DNA from: Betaproteobacteria bacterium
Lineage (GTDB): Bacteria > Pseudomonadota > Gammaproteobacteria > Burkholderiales > Gallionellaceae
DNA length: 5,055 nucleotides
Assembly (NCBI GenBank): GCA_028871775.1
Contig: JAGWMH010000148.1
Coordinates: forward strand, 1-5,055
Direction: 5' to 3'
The notes under the pieces are model-generated. The model searched no databases. It had not been told where the DNA came from and saw nothing but the letters and a program-made list of their open reading frames with translations. The position numbers and the translations under genes are program-made. Positions 1 through 5,055 of the stretch are shown here, in pieces; position 1 is the stretch's first letter; every line of letters starts with the position of its first letter.

Positions 1-1
1 A

Positions 2-1831
2 ACCGCAAGTTCTTCCACTGGAAATGCGGTAGCCAGGGTGACCGGACTGCACCTGAACAGTGCGACACAGCATCACCTGCTCCATATATCGGCACCGATT
101 GGGGGCGGAAAAGAAAACCTCCCTATCGGCTGGCTGCACCGTGATTATGATGTCAAGAAATTGTTCGATCCCCTCATCTACCCGATCAGGTTCGGTGGCA
201 CCGGCCACGTGATGCTTATTAATAATGCAGGGGCGATCATCAGTTGTCCGATGCTGGTAACTGGAAGCCGCATCGAAGATCAGGCTCTTATTGCCCGTGT
301 CACAAATGGCCATGCGGGTTGGATTACTGCGAAAAACGACGGGCATGGCAAGCGTATGTTCTCCATTATTGGTTATGCGCCTTTGGCAGGAGTGAATTCT
401 GGGCTACCACTTGGCGAGTCCTGGCATATGTTCACCTGGCAAGATTCACGGGAAATCTTTGCCCCGGCAAAAAGTCTCCTTATTGGCGTGCTGCTTGCCG
501 GCCTGCTTTCCATGGGATTGCTGGTTGCCTTGGGTTACTATGCAAGCGCCCGCATCGTAAAACCGATCCGGAGGCTTCGCAATGAGGCGAGTCGCATCGC
601 CAGTGGTGATCTGAGCCAGCCGTTAGCTATTCATACGGGTGATGAAATCGAGGAGCTTGCCGGTGAGTTTGATGAGATGAGAGTGCAACTGCACCATCAC
701 ATAGGTGCTCTGGAAGATAAATTAGCGGGAAGGGAGCGGCATTTTCGTGCACTCACAGAGTCGGCCAACGACGCCATCATCACTGGTGCTGGTGCTGGTG
801 TTAGTGCTGGCAACATTGTGGGTTGGAACGCTGCTGCGGAACGCATGTTCGGCTATACCGAGGCCGAAATTATCGGTCGGCCCCTGACGGTGTTAATGCC
901 GGAACACTTTCGTAACCTGCATAGCGCAGGTCTAGCGAGGGTGGTGGCTGGCGGGGTGCCGCATATAATAGGCAAAACCGTTGAGCTTGCCGGGTTGCGT
1001 AAGAATGGCAGCGAATTCCCGCTGGAGCTTTCGATGTCGCAATGGCAAGCCGCCGATGGACAGTTCTTCACCGCGATTATTCGCGACATCACCAAACGCA
1101 AGCAGGCGGAGGAGGCGTTAAGAGAGAACCAGGCCGAAAAAGATCGCGTTACGGAGCAACTCATTCAGGCCGAGAAAATGACGGCAATCGGCACGATGGT
1201 CAGTGGTATCGGCCACGAAATCAATAATCCTCTTTATGTCATTATGGGCAGGGCTGAGGCAATACGTGATGAAAAGGATATTTCAGCGTGTAATGAGTAT
1301 GCCCGGGATATCATCAAGCATTCCAAACACATTTCAGCCATCGTGAAGAACCTTTCGGGGTACATCCGCCCAGCCAGCCAGCATGAACTGGAACAAATCG
1401 ACGTGCATGAGAAACTCGCTGAGGCTCTCGCAATGGCGAGACTTTCACTGCTGGATGACCGAATTGAAGTCCGTCAAAATTTCGCGCCTGTACCCAAAAT
1501 AGCTGCCAAGCCGGAAGAGATCCAGCAAGTCTTTTTCAACGTTATTCGCAATGGCATCCAGGCCATGGGGGGGAAGAAGGGCGTTCTGGAGGTGACGACT
1601 ACCCTTGAGGACAGCCAGGTTTGCATACGCATCAGGGATACGGGAACGGGGATTCAGCCAGAGCACCTTGGAAAGATATTCGACCCATTTTTTACCACCA
1701 AGGGACCGGACGAAGGCGAAGGCTTAGGTATGTATATTGTGCAGAAGATTGTAAATAAGTACAATGGTATTATCACTTTGGAAAGTGAAGTAGGCAAAGG
1801 GACAACGGTAACCATTCGGTTCCCGGCGTGA
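2..1831 (+). CDS. Cache-HAMP-PAS sensor histidine kinase (5' partial)
   Basis: This is an inner-membrane sensor kinase that should autophosphorylate on histidine and pass the phosphate to the downstream receiver protein. The frame is open to the left window edge. The GTG at base 38 is probably internal, because the first transmembrane helix and distal Cache part expected for this architecture are missing. Numbering from the codon at base 2 (609 residues visible): a membrane-proximal Cache-like region occupies about 60-155 (GHVMLINNAG is typical). A transmembrane helix lies at about 158-181, HAMP at 182-235 and PAS at 247-367. The dimerisation/H-box segment has phosphoacceptor H405 in GIGHEINNP. 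The ATPase domain shows N-box N513/N517, G1 DTGTG 546-550, F-box FFTTK 563-567 and G2 GEGLG 572-576. All catalytic boxes are present. The ligand is unknown. A Gly/Ala-rich insertion in the PAS domain is unusual. The kinase assignment is near certain; the true start is outside the window. Confidence 0.95.
   Translation, partial: TASSSTGNAVARVTGLHLNSATQHHLLHISAPIGGGKENLPIGWLHRDYDVKKLFDPLIYPIRFGGTGHVMLINNAGAIISCPMLVTGSRIEDQALIARVTNGHAGWITAKNDGHGKRMFSIIGYAPLAGVNSGLPLGESWHMFTWQDSREIFAPAKSLLIGVLLAGLLSMGLLVALGYYASARIVKPIRRLRNEASRIASGDLSQPLAIHTGDEIEELAGEFDEMRVQLHHHIGALEDKLAGRERHFRALTESANDAIITGAGAGVSAGNIVGWNAAAERMFGYTEAEIIGRPLTVLMPEHFRNLHSAGLARVVAGGVPHIIGKTVELAGLRKNGSEFPLELSMSQWQAADGQFFTAIIRDITKRKQAEEALRENQAEKDRVTEQLIQAEKMTAIGTMVSGIGHEINNPLYVIMGRAEAIRDEKDISACNEYARDIIKHSKHISAIVKNLSGYIRPASQHELEQIDVHEKLAEALAMARLSLLDDRIEVRQNFAPVPKIAAKPEEIQQVFFNVIRNGIQAMGGKKGVLEVTTTLEDSQVCIRIRDTGTGIQPEHLGKIFDPFFTTKGPDEGEGLGMYIVQKIVNKYNGIITLESEVGKGTTVTIRFPA
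785..811 (+). repeat. GGTGCT-like short tandem repeat inside the PAS coding region
   Basis: Two perfect GGTGCT hexamers are followed by the variants GGTGTT and AGTGCT and then GGC. They encode GAGAGVSAG in the turn before the conserved W-N of the PAS core (IVGWN). Most PAS domains have a short polar turn here (for example an ADxxG-type loop). This looks like a small in-frame expansion by replication slippage. It keeps the reading frame and should only lengthen a surface loop. Confidence 0.6.
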
Positions 1832-1840
1832 AACCTAACT

Positions 1841-1847
1841 AAGGAGG
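1841..1847 (+). promoter_or_regulatory. Ribosome binding site of the response regulator
   Basis: AAGGAGG is a near-complete match to the anti-Shine-Dalgarno consensus. It lies 7 bases before the GTG at 1855, which fixes that non-ATG codon as the start. It lies wholly in the 23-base gap after the kinase stop codon, so the regulator can be translated independently of the kinase. Confidence 0.9.
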
Positions 1848-1854
1848 ATAACAA

Positions 1855-2259
1855 GTGTTACACAAAATATTAGTGGTGGATGATGAAGAGGAAGTTCGCA
1901 AGACGATCCGGCTCCAACTCAAAGGCACTGGCTTGGAGGTTGTGGAGGCAGAGGACGGAAAGAAAGCGATCGAAGTGCTGGATGCCGAGAATGTCACCAT
2001 TGTGGATGCGATCCTCTGTGATGTGCGGATGCCCAATATCAACGGCGTTGAGGCGATTGCATACTTCCGTCGTGAGTATCCGCATATTCCTGTCATCGTA
2101 TTGACCGGTTATCCTGACGTCAAGCTTGCAGTGGATTTCATGAAGGAAGGCGTTGTTGAATATCTCGTCAAGCCGGTGGAGAAGGAAAAACTGGTTGAAG
2201 TAGTCAGGAAAGCCGTCGACGAGCGGACTCTTGTCGGTGGGACCGGCCCCAAAATGTAA
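1855..2259 (+). CDS. Single-domain (receiver-only) response regulator, CheY-like
   Basis: This is a cytoplasmic phosphoacceptor protein of 134 residues, most likely the partner of the kinase just upstream. The receiver domain fills nearly the whole chain. The acidic pair is D9/D10 in VVDDEEEVRKT, the phosphorylated aspartate is D56 in LCDVRMP, the switch threonine is T84 in VLTGYPD, and the conserved lysine is K106 in LVKPVEK. After the last helix only a short tail (GGTGPKM) remains, so there is no DNA-binding, cyclase or other output domain. It should act by protein contact or as a relay intermediate. Translation starts at GTG, supported by the strong AAGGAGG site 7 bases upstream. The 23-bp gap from the kinase suggests co-transcription. 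No convincing intrinsic terminator follows, although palindromic sequence begins at once. The family is certain; the target is unknown. Confidence 0.95.
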   Translation: MLHKILVVDDEEEVRKTIRLQLKGTGLEVVEAEDGKKAIEVLDAENVTIVDAILCDVRMPNINGVEAIAYFRREYPHIPVIVLTGYPDVKLAVDFMKEGVVEYLVKPVEKEKLVEVVRKAVDERTLVGGTGPKM

Positions 2260-2264
2260 CCTGA

Positions 2265-2356
2265 TCAGCGCTGATTTTCAGTCAGCCTCAGCCGGAGCCC
2301 CGTACGCCTGCCGGAGGACGGGGATCCGCAGTAGGTGGCTGAGAATATAGCGCTGA
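2265..2356. repeat. Nested imperfect inverted repeat (three concentric stems)
   Basis: Three arm pairs nest in the correct order. TCAGCGCT (2265-2272) pairs with AGCGCTGA (2349-2356), 8 of 8. CTCAGCC (2287-2293) pairs with GGCTGAG (2337-2343), 7 of 7. GGAGCCCCGT (2294-2303) pairs with ACGGGGATCC (2318-2327), 9 of 10. The inner loop can add a CCT/AGG pairing (2307-2309 with 2315-2317). The stems are separated by unequal internal loops (14 versus 5 bases, then 0 versus 9). It starts 5 bases after the regulator stop codon. No U-run follows the GC-rich inner stem, so it is not a standard intrinsic terminator. It could end or stabilise the upstream mRNA, act as a small RNA, or be a mobile-element relic. 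Confidence 0.6.
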
Positions 2357-2525
2357 GATAGAAGCGGCGATTGAAACGGTATTGCATCTCGGCCAAGTAC
2401 GATTTGTATATTTTCGGAAGGCGAATGCATGATACATGTTCTATTGATTCGTTTTTTCAGATTGCCCAATGCCATTCCATCTAATCGAAGCACGGTTCAG
2501 TGGCTTGCTTACTGCTCTGTGTGCG

Positions 2526-2606
2526 TTCACCCCGCCGCCTTGACTGCCCGAAACTACAGTTCCAATAGCCAGTCATGATGCAGTTCGCTGCTTGCAGGCG
2601 GGTGAA
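2526..2606. repeat. Second nested inverted repeat with a TTCG hairpin
   Basis: TTCACCCCGCC (2526-2536) pairs with GGCGGGTGAA (2597-2606), complete except for one extra C. Inside it, TGACTG (2541-2546) pairs with CAGTCA (2570-2575), and AACT/AGTT (2552-2555, 2558-2561) sit in the centre. A separate compact hairpin, GCAG-TTCG-CTGC (2580-2591), carries a UUCG-type tetraloop if transcribed. The outer arm ends 12 bases before the -35 hexamer of the candidate promoter. There is no T-run after the structure on either strand, which argues against an intrinsic terminator. It may be a regulator-binding or RNA structure. Confidence 0.5.
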
Positions 2607-2611
2607 AAACA

Positions 2612-2630
2612 GCAGTGTTTGACAAACTGC
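2612..2630. promoter_or_regulatory. Candidate operator dyad overlapping the -35 box
   Basis: The core GTTTG-A-CAAAC (2617-2627) is an 11-bp dyad. It is extended by GCAG on the left and TGC on the right, giving half-sites GCAG-TG-TTTG and CAAACTGC that match except for a two-base insertion. The TTGACA hexamer lies inside it, so a bound protein would compete with RNA polymerase. The identity of any such regulator is not visible here. Confidence 0.4.
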
Positions 2631-2649
2631 GTTGTGGCATAAAGATAAT
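2619..2649 (+). promoter_or_regulatory. Sigma-70-like promoter candidate for the ABC transporter operon
   Basis: A consensus -35 hexamer TTGACA (2619-2624) is followed by GATAAT (2644-2649), five of six bases of the consensus -10. The 19-bp spacing is longer than the preferred 17. AAGATA at 2642-2647 gives 17 bp but is a poor hexamer. Transcription would start near 2656, leaving a leader of about 35 bases before the ATG at 2692. The position just ahead of a three-gene operon supports the call. Confidence 0.55.
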
Positions 2650-2691
2650 TGCTGTTAACATTTAAAATTATCAATTAGTAAAGTAAATCTA

Positions 2692-3624
2692 ATGATTGAA
2701 GTCGAAAATTTAACCAAGGAATACGGCGAATTCCGTGCTGTTGACAATATCAGCTTCACTGTTGAAAAAGGTGAAATCCTGGGTTTTCTCGGCCCCAATG
2801 GGGCAGGGAAGACCACGGTAATGCGCATTCTGACCTGCTTTTTTCCCCCCACAAAAGGGAAGGCCATTGTGGCTGGCTACAATTGTTTCGAGGACTCCTT
2901 GAATGTTCGCAGAAGGATAGGCTATCTCCCGCAGAGAGTCCCGCTCTATGAAGACATGAAGGTGAATGACTATCTTCGTTTTGTGGCGGCCATCAAGGGG
3001 GCTCCCGCCAAAGAGGTCAATCGAAAAGCCGCCAAGGTCATGGATGACTGCGGCCTCAGCGACGTTTCCAACAAGTTGATCAGCGCGATCTCCGGGGGGT
3101 ACAGGCAGAGAGTCGGCATTGCCCAGGCATTGGTCAATGACCCCGAGGTTTTGATTCTTGATGAACCCACGGTAGGGCTTGATCCAAAGCAGATCAAGGA
3201 GATCAGAAATCTGATCAAGGAATTAGCGGGCAGGCACACCGTTATTCTCAGTACCCATATTCTCCCGGAAGTCAGCATCCTCTGCGGCAGAGTGATCATT
3301 ATCAACAAAGGGAAAGTGGTGGCAGTGGACAGGCCGGAGAACCTTGCAACGGAAAGCGCACAGCGAATGTTGTTACGCATTAACGGTAATGTGCAAATGA
3401 TCGAGCAGGAACTTTCCCGTGTGAGTGGCATTCAAGGAGTTGAAAGAGAGCAAGCATCTGGGGATACTAACGGATTCATTGTCGTGCTTGAAGATGAAAA
3501 ACAAGGAAGGCAAGGCATCCAGGCCATGATTGAAAGAAACAGATTTGAGCTTGTGGAAATGCGCACCATGGAGGTTAGCCTGGAAGATATCTTCATCAAG
3601 TTGGTTACAAAGGAAGAGGCATGA
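2692..3624 (+). CDS. ABC transporter ATP-binding protein, GldA-like
   Basis: This is the cytoplasmic ATPase of an ABC-2 type system; it should power the permease encoded next. Its 310 residues show a complete nucleotide-binding domain. Walker A is GPNGAGKTT (34-42), the Q-loop is Q81 in YLPQR, and the signature is ISGGYRQ (133-139). Walker B is VLILDE (153-158) with catalytic E158, the D-loop is GLDP (162-165), and the switch histidine is H189 in LSTH. The last 90 or so residues form the C-terminal extension seen in drug-export, Nat and GldA-type ATPases. The ATG at 2692 is chosen because MIEVENLTKEYG is the normal family start, although no clear Shine-Dalgarno precedes it. The stop overlaps the next start (ATGA). 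Adjacent GldF- and GldG-like genes make GldA the best family match; the substrate is unknown. A T6C6 run (2839-2850) lies after Walker A but the frame is intact. Confidence 0.93.
   Translation: MIEVENLTKEYGEFRAVDNISFTVEKGEILGFLGPNGAGKTTVMRILTCFFPPTKGKAIVAGYNCFEDSLNVRRRIGYLPQRVPLYEDMKVNDYLRFVAAIKGAPAKEVNRKAAKVMDDCGLSDVSNKLISAISGGYRQRVGIAQALVNDPEVLILDEPTVGLDPKQIKEIRNLIKELAGRHTVILSTHILPEVSILCGRVIIINKGKVVAVDRPENLATESAQRMLLRINGNVQMIEQELSRVSGIQGVEREQASGDTNGFIVVLEDEKQGRQGIQAMIERNRFELVEMRTMEVSLEDIFIKLVTKEEA
3610..3614 (+). promoter_or_regulatory. Ribosome binding site of the permease
   Basis: AAGGA lies 6 bases before the ATG at 3621, inside the end of the ATPase gene. With the ATGA stop/start overlap it supports coupled translation of ATPase and permease. 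Confidence 0.7.
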
Positions 3625-4403
3625 ATATCAGGAATGTCGGCCTTATCCTCAATCGGGAGCTGAAATCTTACGTCAGCTCGTTTACGGTTTATATAGTGAT
3701 CATCATGTTTTTGCTGATGACGGGCTATTTCTTCTACAATCTCACCGCTACTTTCTCGATTGTCAGTTATCAAGCACAGTCCGATCCCATGCTGGCAAAG
3801 CAATACCAGCTATTGAATATCAATGAAACGGTGATCAGGCCGCTGTTTGGAACCATTGGTATTATTTTGCTGCTGATGACACCGTTGTTGACTATGAGAC
3901 TTCTGGCTGAAGAGAAAAAGACCGGCACGATCGAGCTGCTTCTGACCTTCCCGATCAATGATGTTGACGTAGTGCTGGGTAAATATCTGGCCTGCCTCGT
4001 TGTGGTGCTGACCATGATATTGCTGACAGTCACCTATTCCATTCTCCTTGTTACTTTTGGTGAGCCTGAGGTGGTGCCAATCGGGACGGGTTATTTGGGC
4101 CTGGTTCTGCTGGGAGCGTCAGCCATCTCACTGGGGCTTTTTACTTCGTCGTTGACAGAAAACCAGATTGTCTCCGCTTCTATATCCTTTGCCATGCTAT
4201 TCTTTTTCTGGTTGATCAGTTATTCCGCTCCACTGGTATCCGCCGGAATGGGTAGATTTCTCAGTTACCTTTCGATTAACGAGCATATAGAAAGCATGTC
4301 GAAGGGGGTCGTGGATTCGGAAGACATCATTTACTACCTTTGCTTCATCGTGCTATTCCTGTTCCTTACCCTCAGAAGTCTGGAAACGAAGAGGTGGAGA
4401 TAA
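3621..4403 (+). CDS. ABC-2 type transporter permease, GldF-like
   Basis: This is an inner-membrane permease subunit of 260 residues, a typical length for the GldF/NosY-type ABC-2 family. Hydrophobic segments suggest six transmembrane helices at about 20-41, 74-93, 118-140, 154-174, 178-205 and 237-253. The family hallmark EEKKTGTIELLLTFPI (97-112) follows helix 2. This cytoplasmic loop, rich in charge and then LLLT, is conserved in GldF and NosY relatives and probably contacts the ATPase. The N-terminus (ILNRELKSYVSS) is the usual amphipathic lead-in to helix 1. Its ATG overlaps the ATPase stop by four bases, and its own stop shares one base with the next start. It most likely works as a dimer or with the GldG-like protein. 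No defects are seen. Confidence 0.9.
   Translation: MNIRNVGLILNRELKSYVSSFTVYIVIIMFLLMTGYFFYNLTATFSIVSYQAQSDPMLAKQYQLLNINETVIRPLFGTIGIILLLMTPLLTMRLLAEEKKTGTIELLLTFPINDVDVVLGKYLACLVVVLTMILLTVTYSILLVTFGEPEVVPIGTGYLGLVLLGASAISLGLFTSSLTENQIVSASISFAMLFFFWLISYSAPLVSAGMGRFLSYLSINEHIESMSKGVVDSEDIIYYLCFIVLFLFLTLRSLETKRWR
4391..4395 (+). promoter_or_regulatory. Ribosome binding site of the GldG-like gene
   Basis: GAGGT matches the anti-Shine-Dalgarno end and lies 7 bases before the ATG at 4403. It supports that start codon, which shares its A with the TAA stop of the permease gene. Confidence 0.7.
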
Positions 4404-5055
4404 TGAAAGCCAAGGGATTGTTCGCGCCATTGGGCCTGCTGGCCGTTTTCCTGATGGCGGCAGGGGGAATTACCTATGCAATAACCGGCGAGATGGGCAA
4501 CCTGCCATTGGCGCTGATTTGGATAGGGCTTCTGGTACTGCTGCTGTTCTTCTATGTTTACTTCCCGGAAATCAGGGAATTCATCACCAAGCGTTCCACC
4601 AAGTATGCCTTTAACACGGCGATTATGAGCATGGTATTTTTAGTGATAATCGGGCTTATCGCTGGCATGTCGGTCAAATACAAGGTGAGAGTCGATTTGA
4701 CACGGGATAGCAGGTATACCCTCTCTGCCCATACGGTCAAGATATTAAAATCCTTAAAAGAGGATGTTGAGGCCATCGCCTTCTATCGTAGTGATGAGAG
4801 GACGAGACAGACGATGTCCGACCTGTTGAGTGAATATTCCTACCACTCGCCTAAATTCAGCTTTCGCTTTGTAGACCCGGACAGAGATCCGATAGAAACA
4901 GCAAAGTATGAGGTTACGTCTTACAGAACTACCGTATTAAAGTACGGCAACAAGCATGAGGTTATCGGCACCGAATCCGAAAATAAACTCACCAATTCCC
5001 TGCTTAAGTTGATCGATAAAGACATCAAGGTGTTCTACTTTGTCAGTGGGCACGG
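4403..5055 (+). CDS. GldG-like ABC transporter auxiliary protein (3' partial)
   Basis: This is a membrane-anchored accessory subunit of the ABC system encoded upstream. The 217 visible residues run off the window end with no stop, so roughly half or less of a usual GldG-family protein is seen. Three hydrophobic segments lie at about 6-27, 34-54 and 69-90. The family hallmark VDLTRDSRYTLS (97-108) follows directly, where the extracytoplasmic domain begins. The next part (VEAIAFYRSDERTRQ, then FRFVDPDRDP) fits the Rossmann-like ABC_transp_aux domain, and the last visible residues FYFVSGHG (210-217) match the conserved GHGE-type motif. The ATG at 4403 shares one base with the permease stop and has GAGGT in front. 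The three-helix N-terminus resembles versions in non-gliding bacteria rather than the single-anchor Bacteroidetes GldG. Gliding should therefore not be assumed. Confidence 0.88.
   Translation, partial: MKAKGLFAPLGLLAVFLMAAGGITYAITGEMGNLPLALIWIGLLVLLLFFYVYFPEIREFITKRSTKYAFNTAIMSMVFLVIIGLIAGMSVKYKVRVDLTRDSRYTLSAHTVKILKSLKEDVEAIAFYRSDERTRQTMSDLLSEYSYHSPKFSFRFVDPDRDPIETAKYEVTSYRTTVLKYGNKHEVIGTESENKLTNSLLKLIDKDIKVFYFVSGH

Larger units (their letters stand above)
2260..2691. other. Structured intergenic region, 432 bp without a supported gene
   Basis: No frame here has a plausible start, ribosome binding site and family-like protein. The region separates the two-component pair from the ABC transporter operon. 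It contains a palindrome cluster and nested foldback near its left end (2261-2356), a second foldback in its right half (2526-2606), and a promoter with an overlapping dyad (2612-2649) followed by an AT-rich leader. The stretch from about 2357 to 2525 shows nothing I can assign beyond a weak hairpin (GAA-TG-CATG/CATG-TTC, 2423-2441). Candidate explanations are a regulatory or non-coding RNA, or the decayed remains of an inserted element; the sequence alone does not decide. Confidence 0.6.

Noticed and set aside
38..40. GTG at 38 as the true start of the histidine kinase
   Set aside because: The frame is open back to base 2. No ribosome binding site precedes the GTG, and the expected N-terminal membrane helix of a Cache sensor is absent, so the gene most likely begins outside the window.
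2264..2278. Palindrome plus TTTT as an intrinsic terminator of the regulator gene
   Set aside because: With a four-base loop the hairpin has only four weak pairs, and only four T follow. Too weak to call.
2265..2356. Integron attC site
   Set aside because: The nested arms look superficially similar, but the required GTTRRRY and RYYYAAC core sites at the outer ends are absent, and no integrase or cassette-type gene is present.
2343..2429. Short open frame giving a peptide ending VRFVYFRKANA
   Set aside because: Only 29 codons lie between stops, with no ATG or GTG start and no ribosome binding site. It might be a gene relic but cannot be supported.
2423..2455. Hairpin followed by a T6 run as a terminator
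   Set aside because: The stem is short with a two-base bulge, and the T-run begins about nine bases after it, so the geometry is wrong for an intrinsic terminator.
2278..2493. 71-codon reverse-strand ORF in the intergenic gap
   Set aside because: The translation resembles no family I know and has no visible ribosome binding site. It runs through the inverted-repeat structure, which better explains that stretch.
2970..3431. 153-codon reverse-strand ORF inside the ATPase gene
   Set aside because: It is antisense to a complete, motif-rich ABC ATPase and has no family features of its own. It is a shadow frame.

Overview
The window suggests a Gram-negative bacterium, most likely a proteobacterium in the broad sense (beta-, gamma- or delta-type). 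The evidence is a Cache-HAMP-PAS histidine kinase, a stand-alone receiver protein and a Gld-type ABC transporter set, in sequence of roughly even GC content. I cannot place it further from sequence alone. All supported genes lie on the + strand. There are no tRNA, rRNA, CRISPR or transposase features.

Bases 2-2259 hold a two-component pair. A membrane sensor histidine kinase, whose 5' end lies outside the window, is followed 23 bp later by a receiver-only response regulator. The regulator has a GTG start behind a strong ribosome binding site. The kinase has every catalytic box of an active enzyme and the regulator has the full phosphoacceptor pocket. They are probably a cognate pair. Because the regulator has no output domain, its effect should come through protein contacts or a phosphorelay.

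Bases 2260-2691 (432 bp) hold no convincing gene but are rich in inverted repeats. A three-tier nested foldback lies at 2265-2356, in a cluster of CTGA/TCAG palindromes. A second foldback lies at 2526-2606 and includes a TTCG-loop hairpin. A sigma-70-like promoter candidate follows, with TTGACA at 2619-2624 and GATAAT at 2644-2649. A dyad covers its -35 box, and a very AT-rich leader without a clear Shine-Dalgarno runs up to the next gene.

Bases 2692-5055 hold a tightly coupled operon of three genes: an ABC ATPase (GldA-like), an ABC-2 permease (GldF-like) and the start of a GldG-like auxiliary protein cut off by the window end. The first junction is an ATGA overlap and the second shares one base, so translational coupling is likely. 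The set should form one inner-membrane complex: the ATPase powers the permease, and the GldG-like protein carries a large extracytoplasmic domain. The substrate cannot be read from sequence. The coding content belongs to known families; the least explained part of the window is the structured intergenic region.
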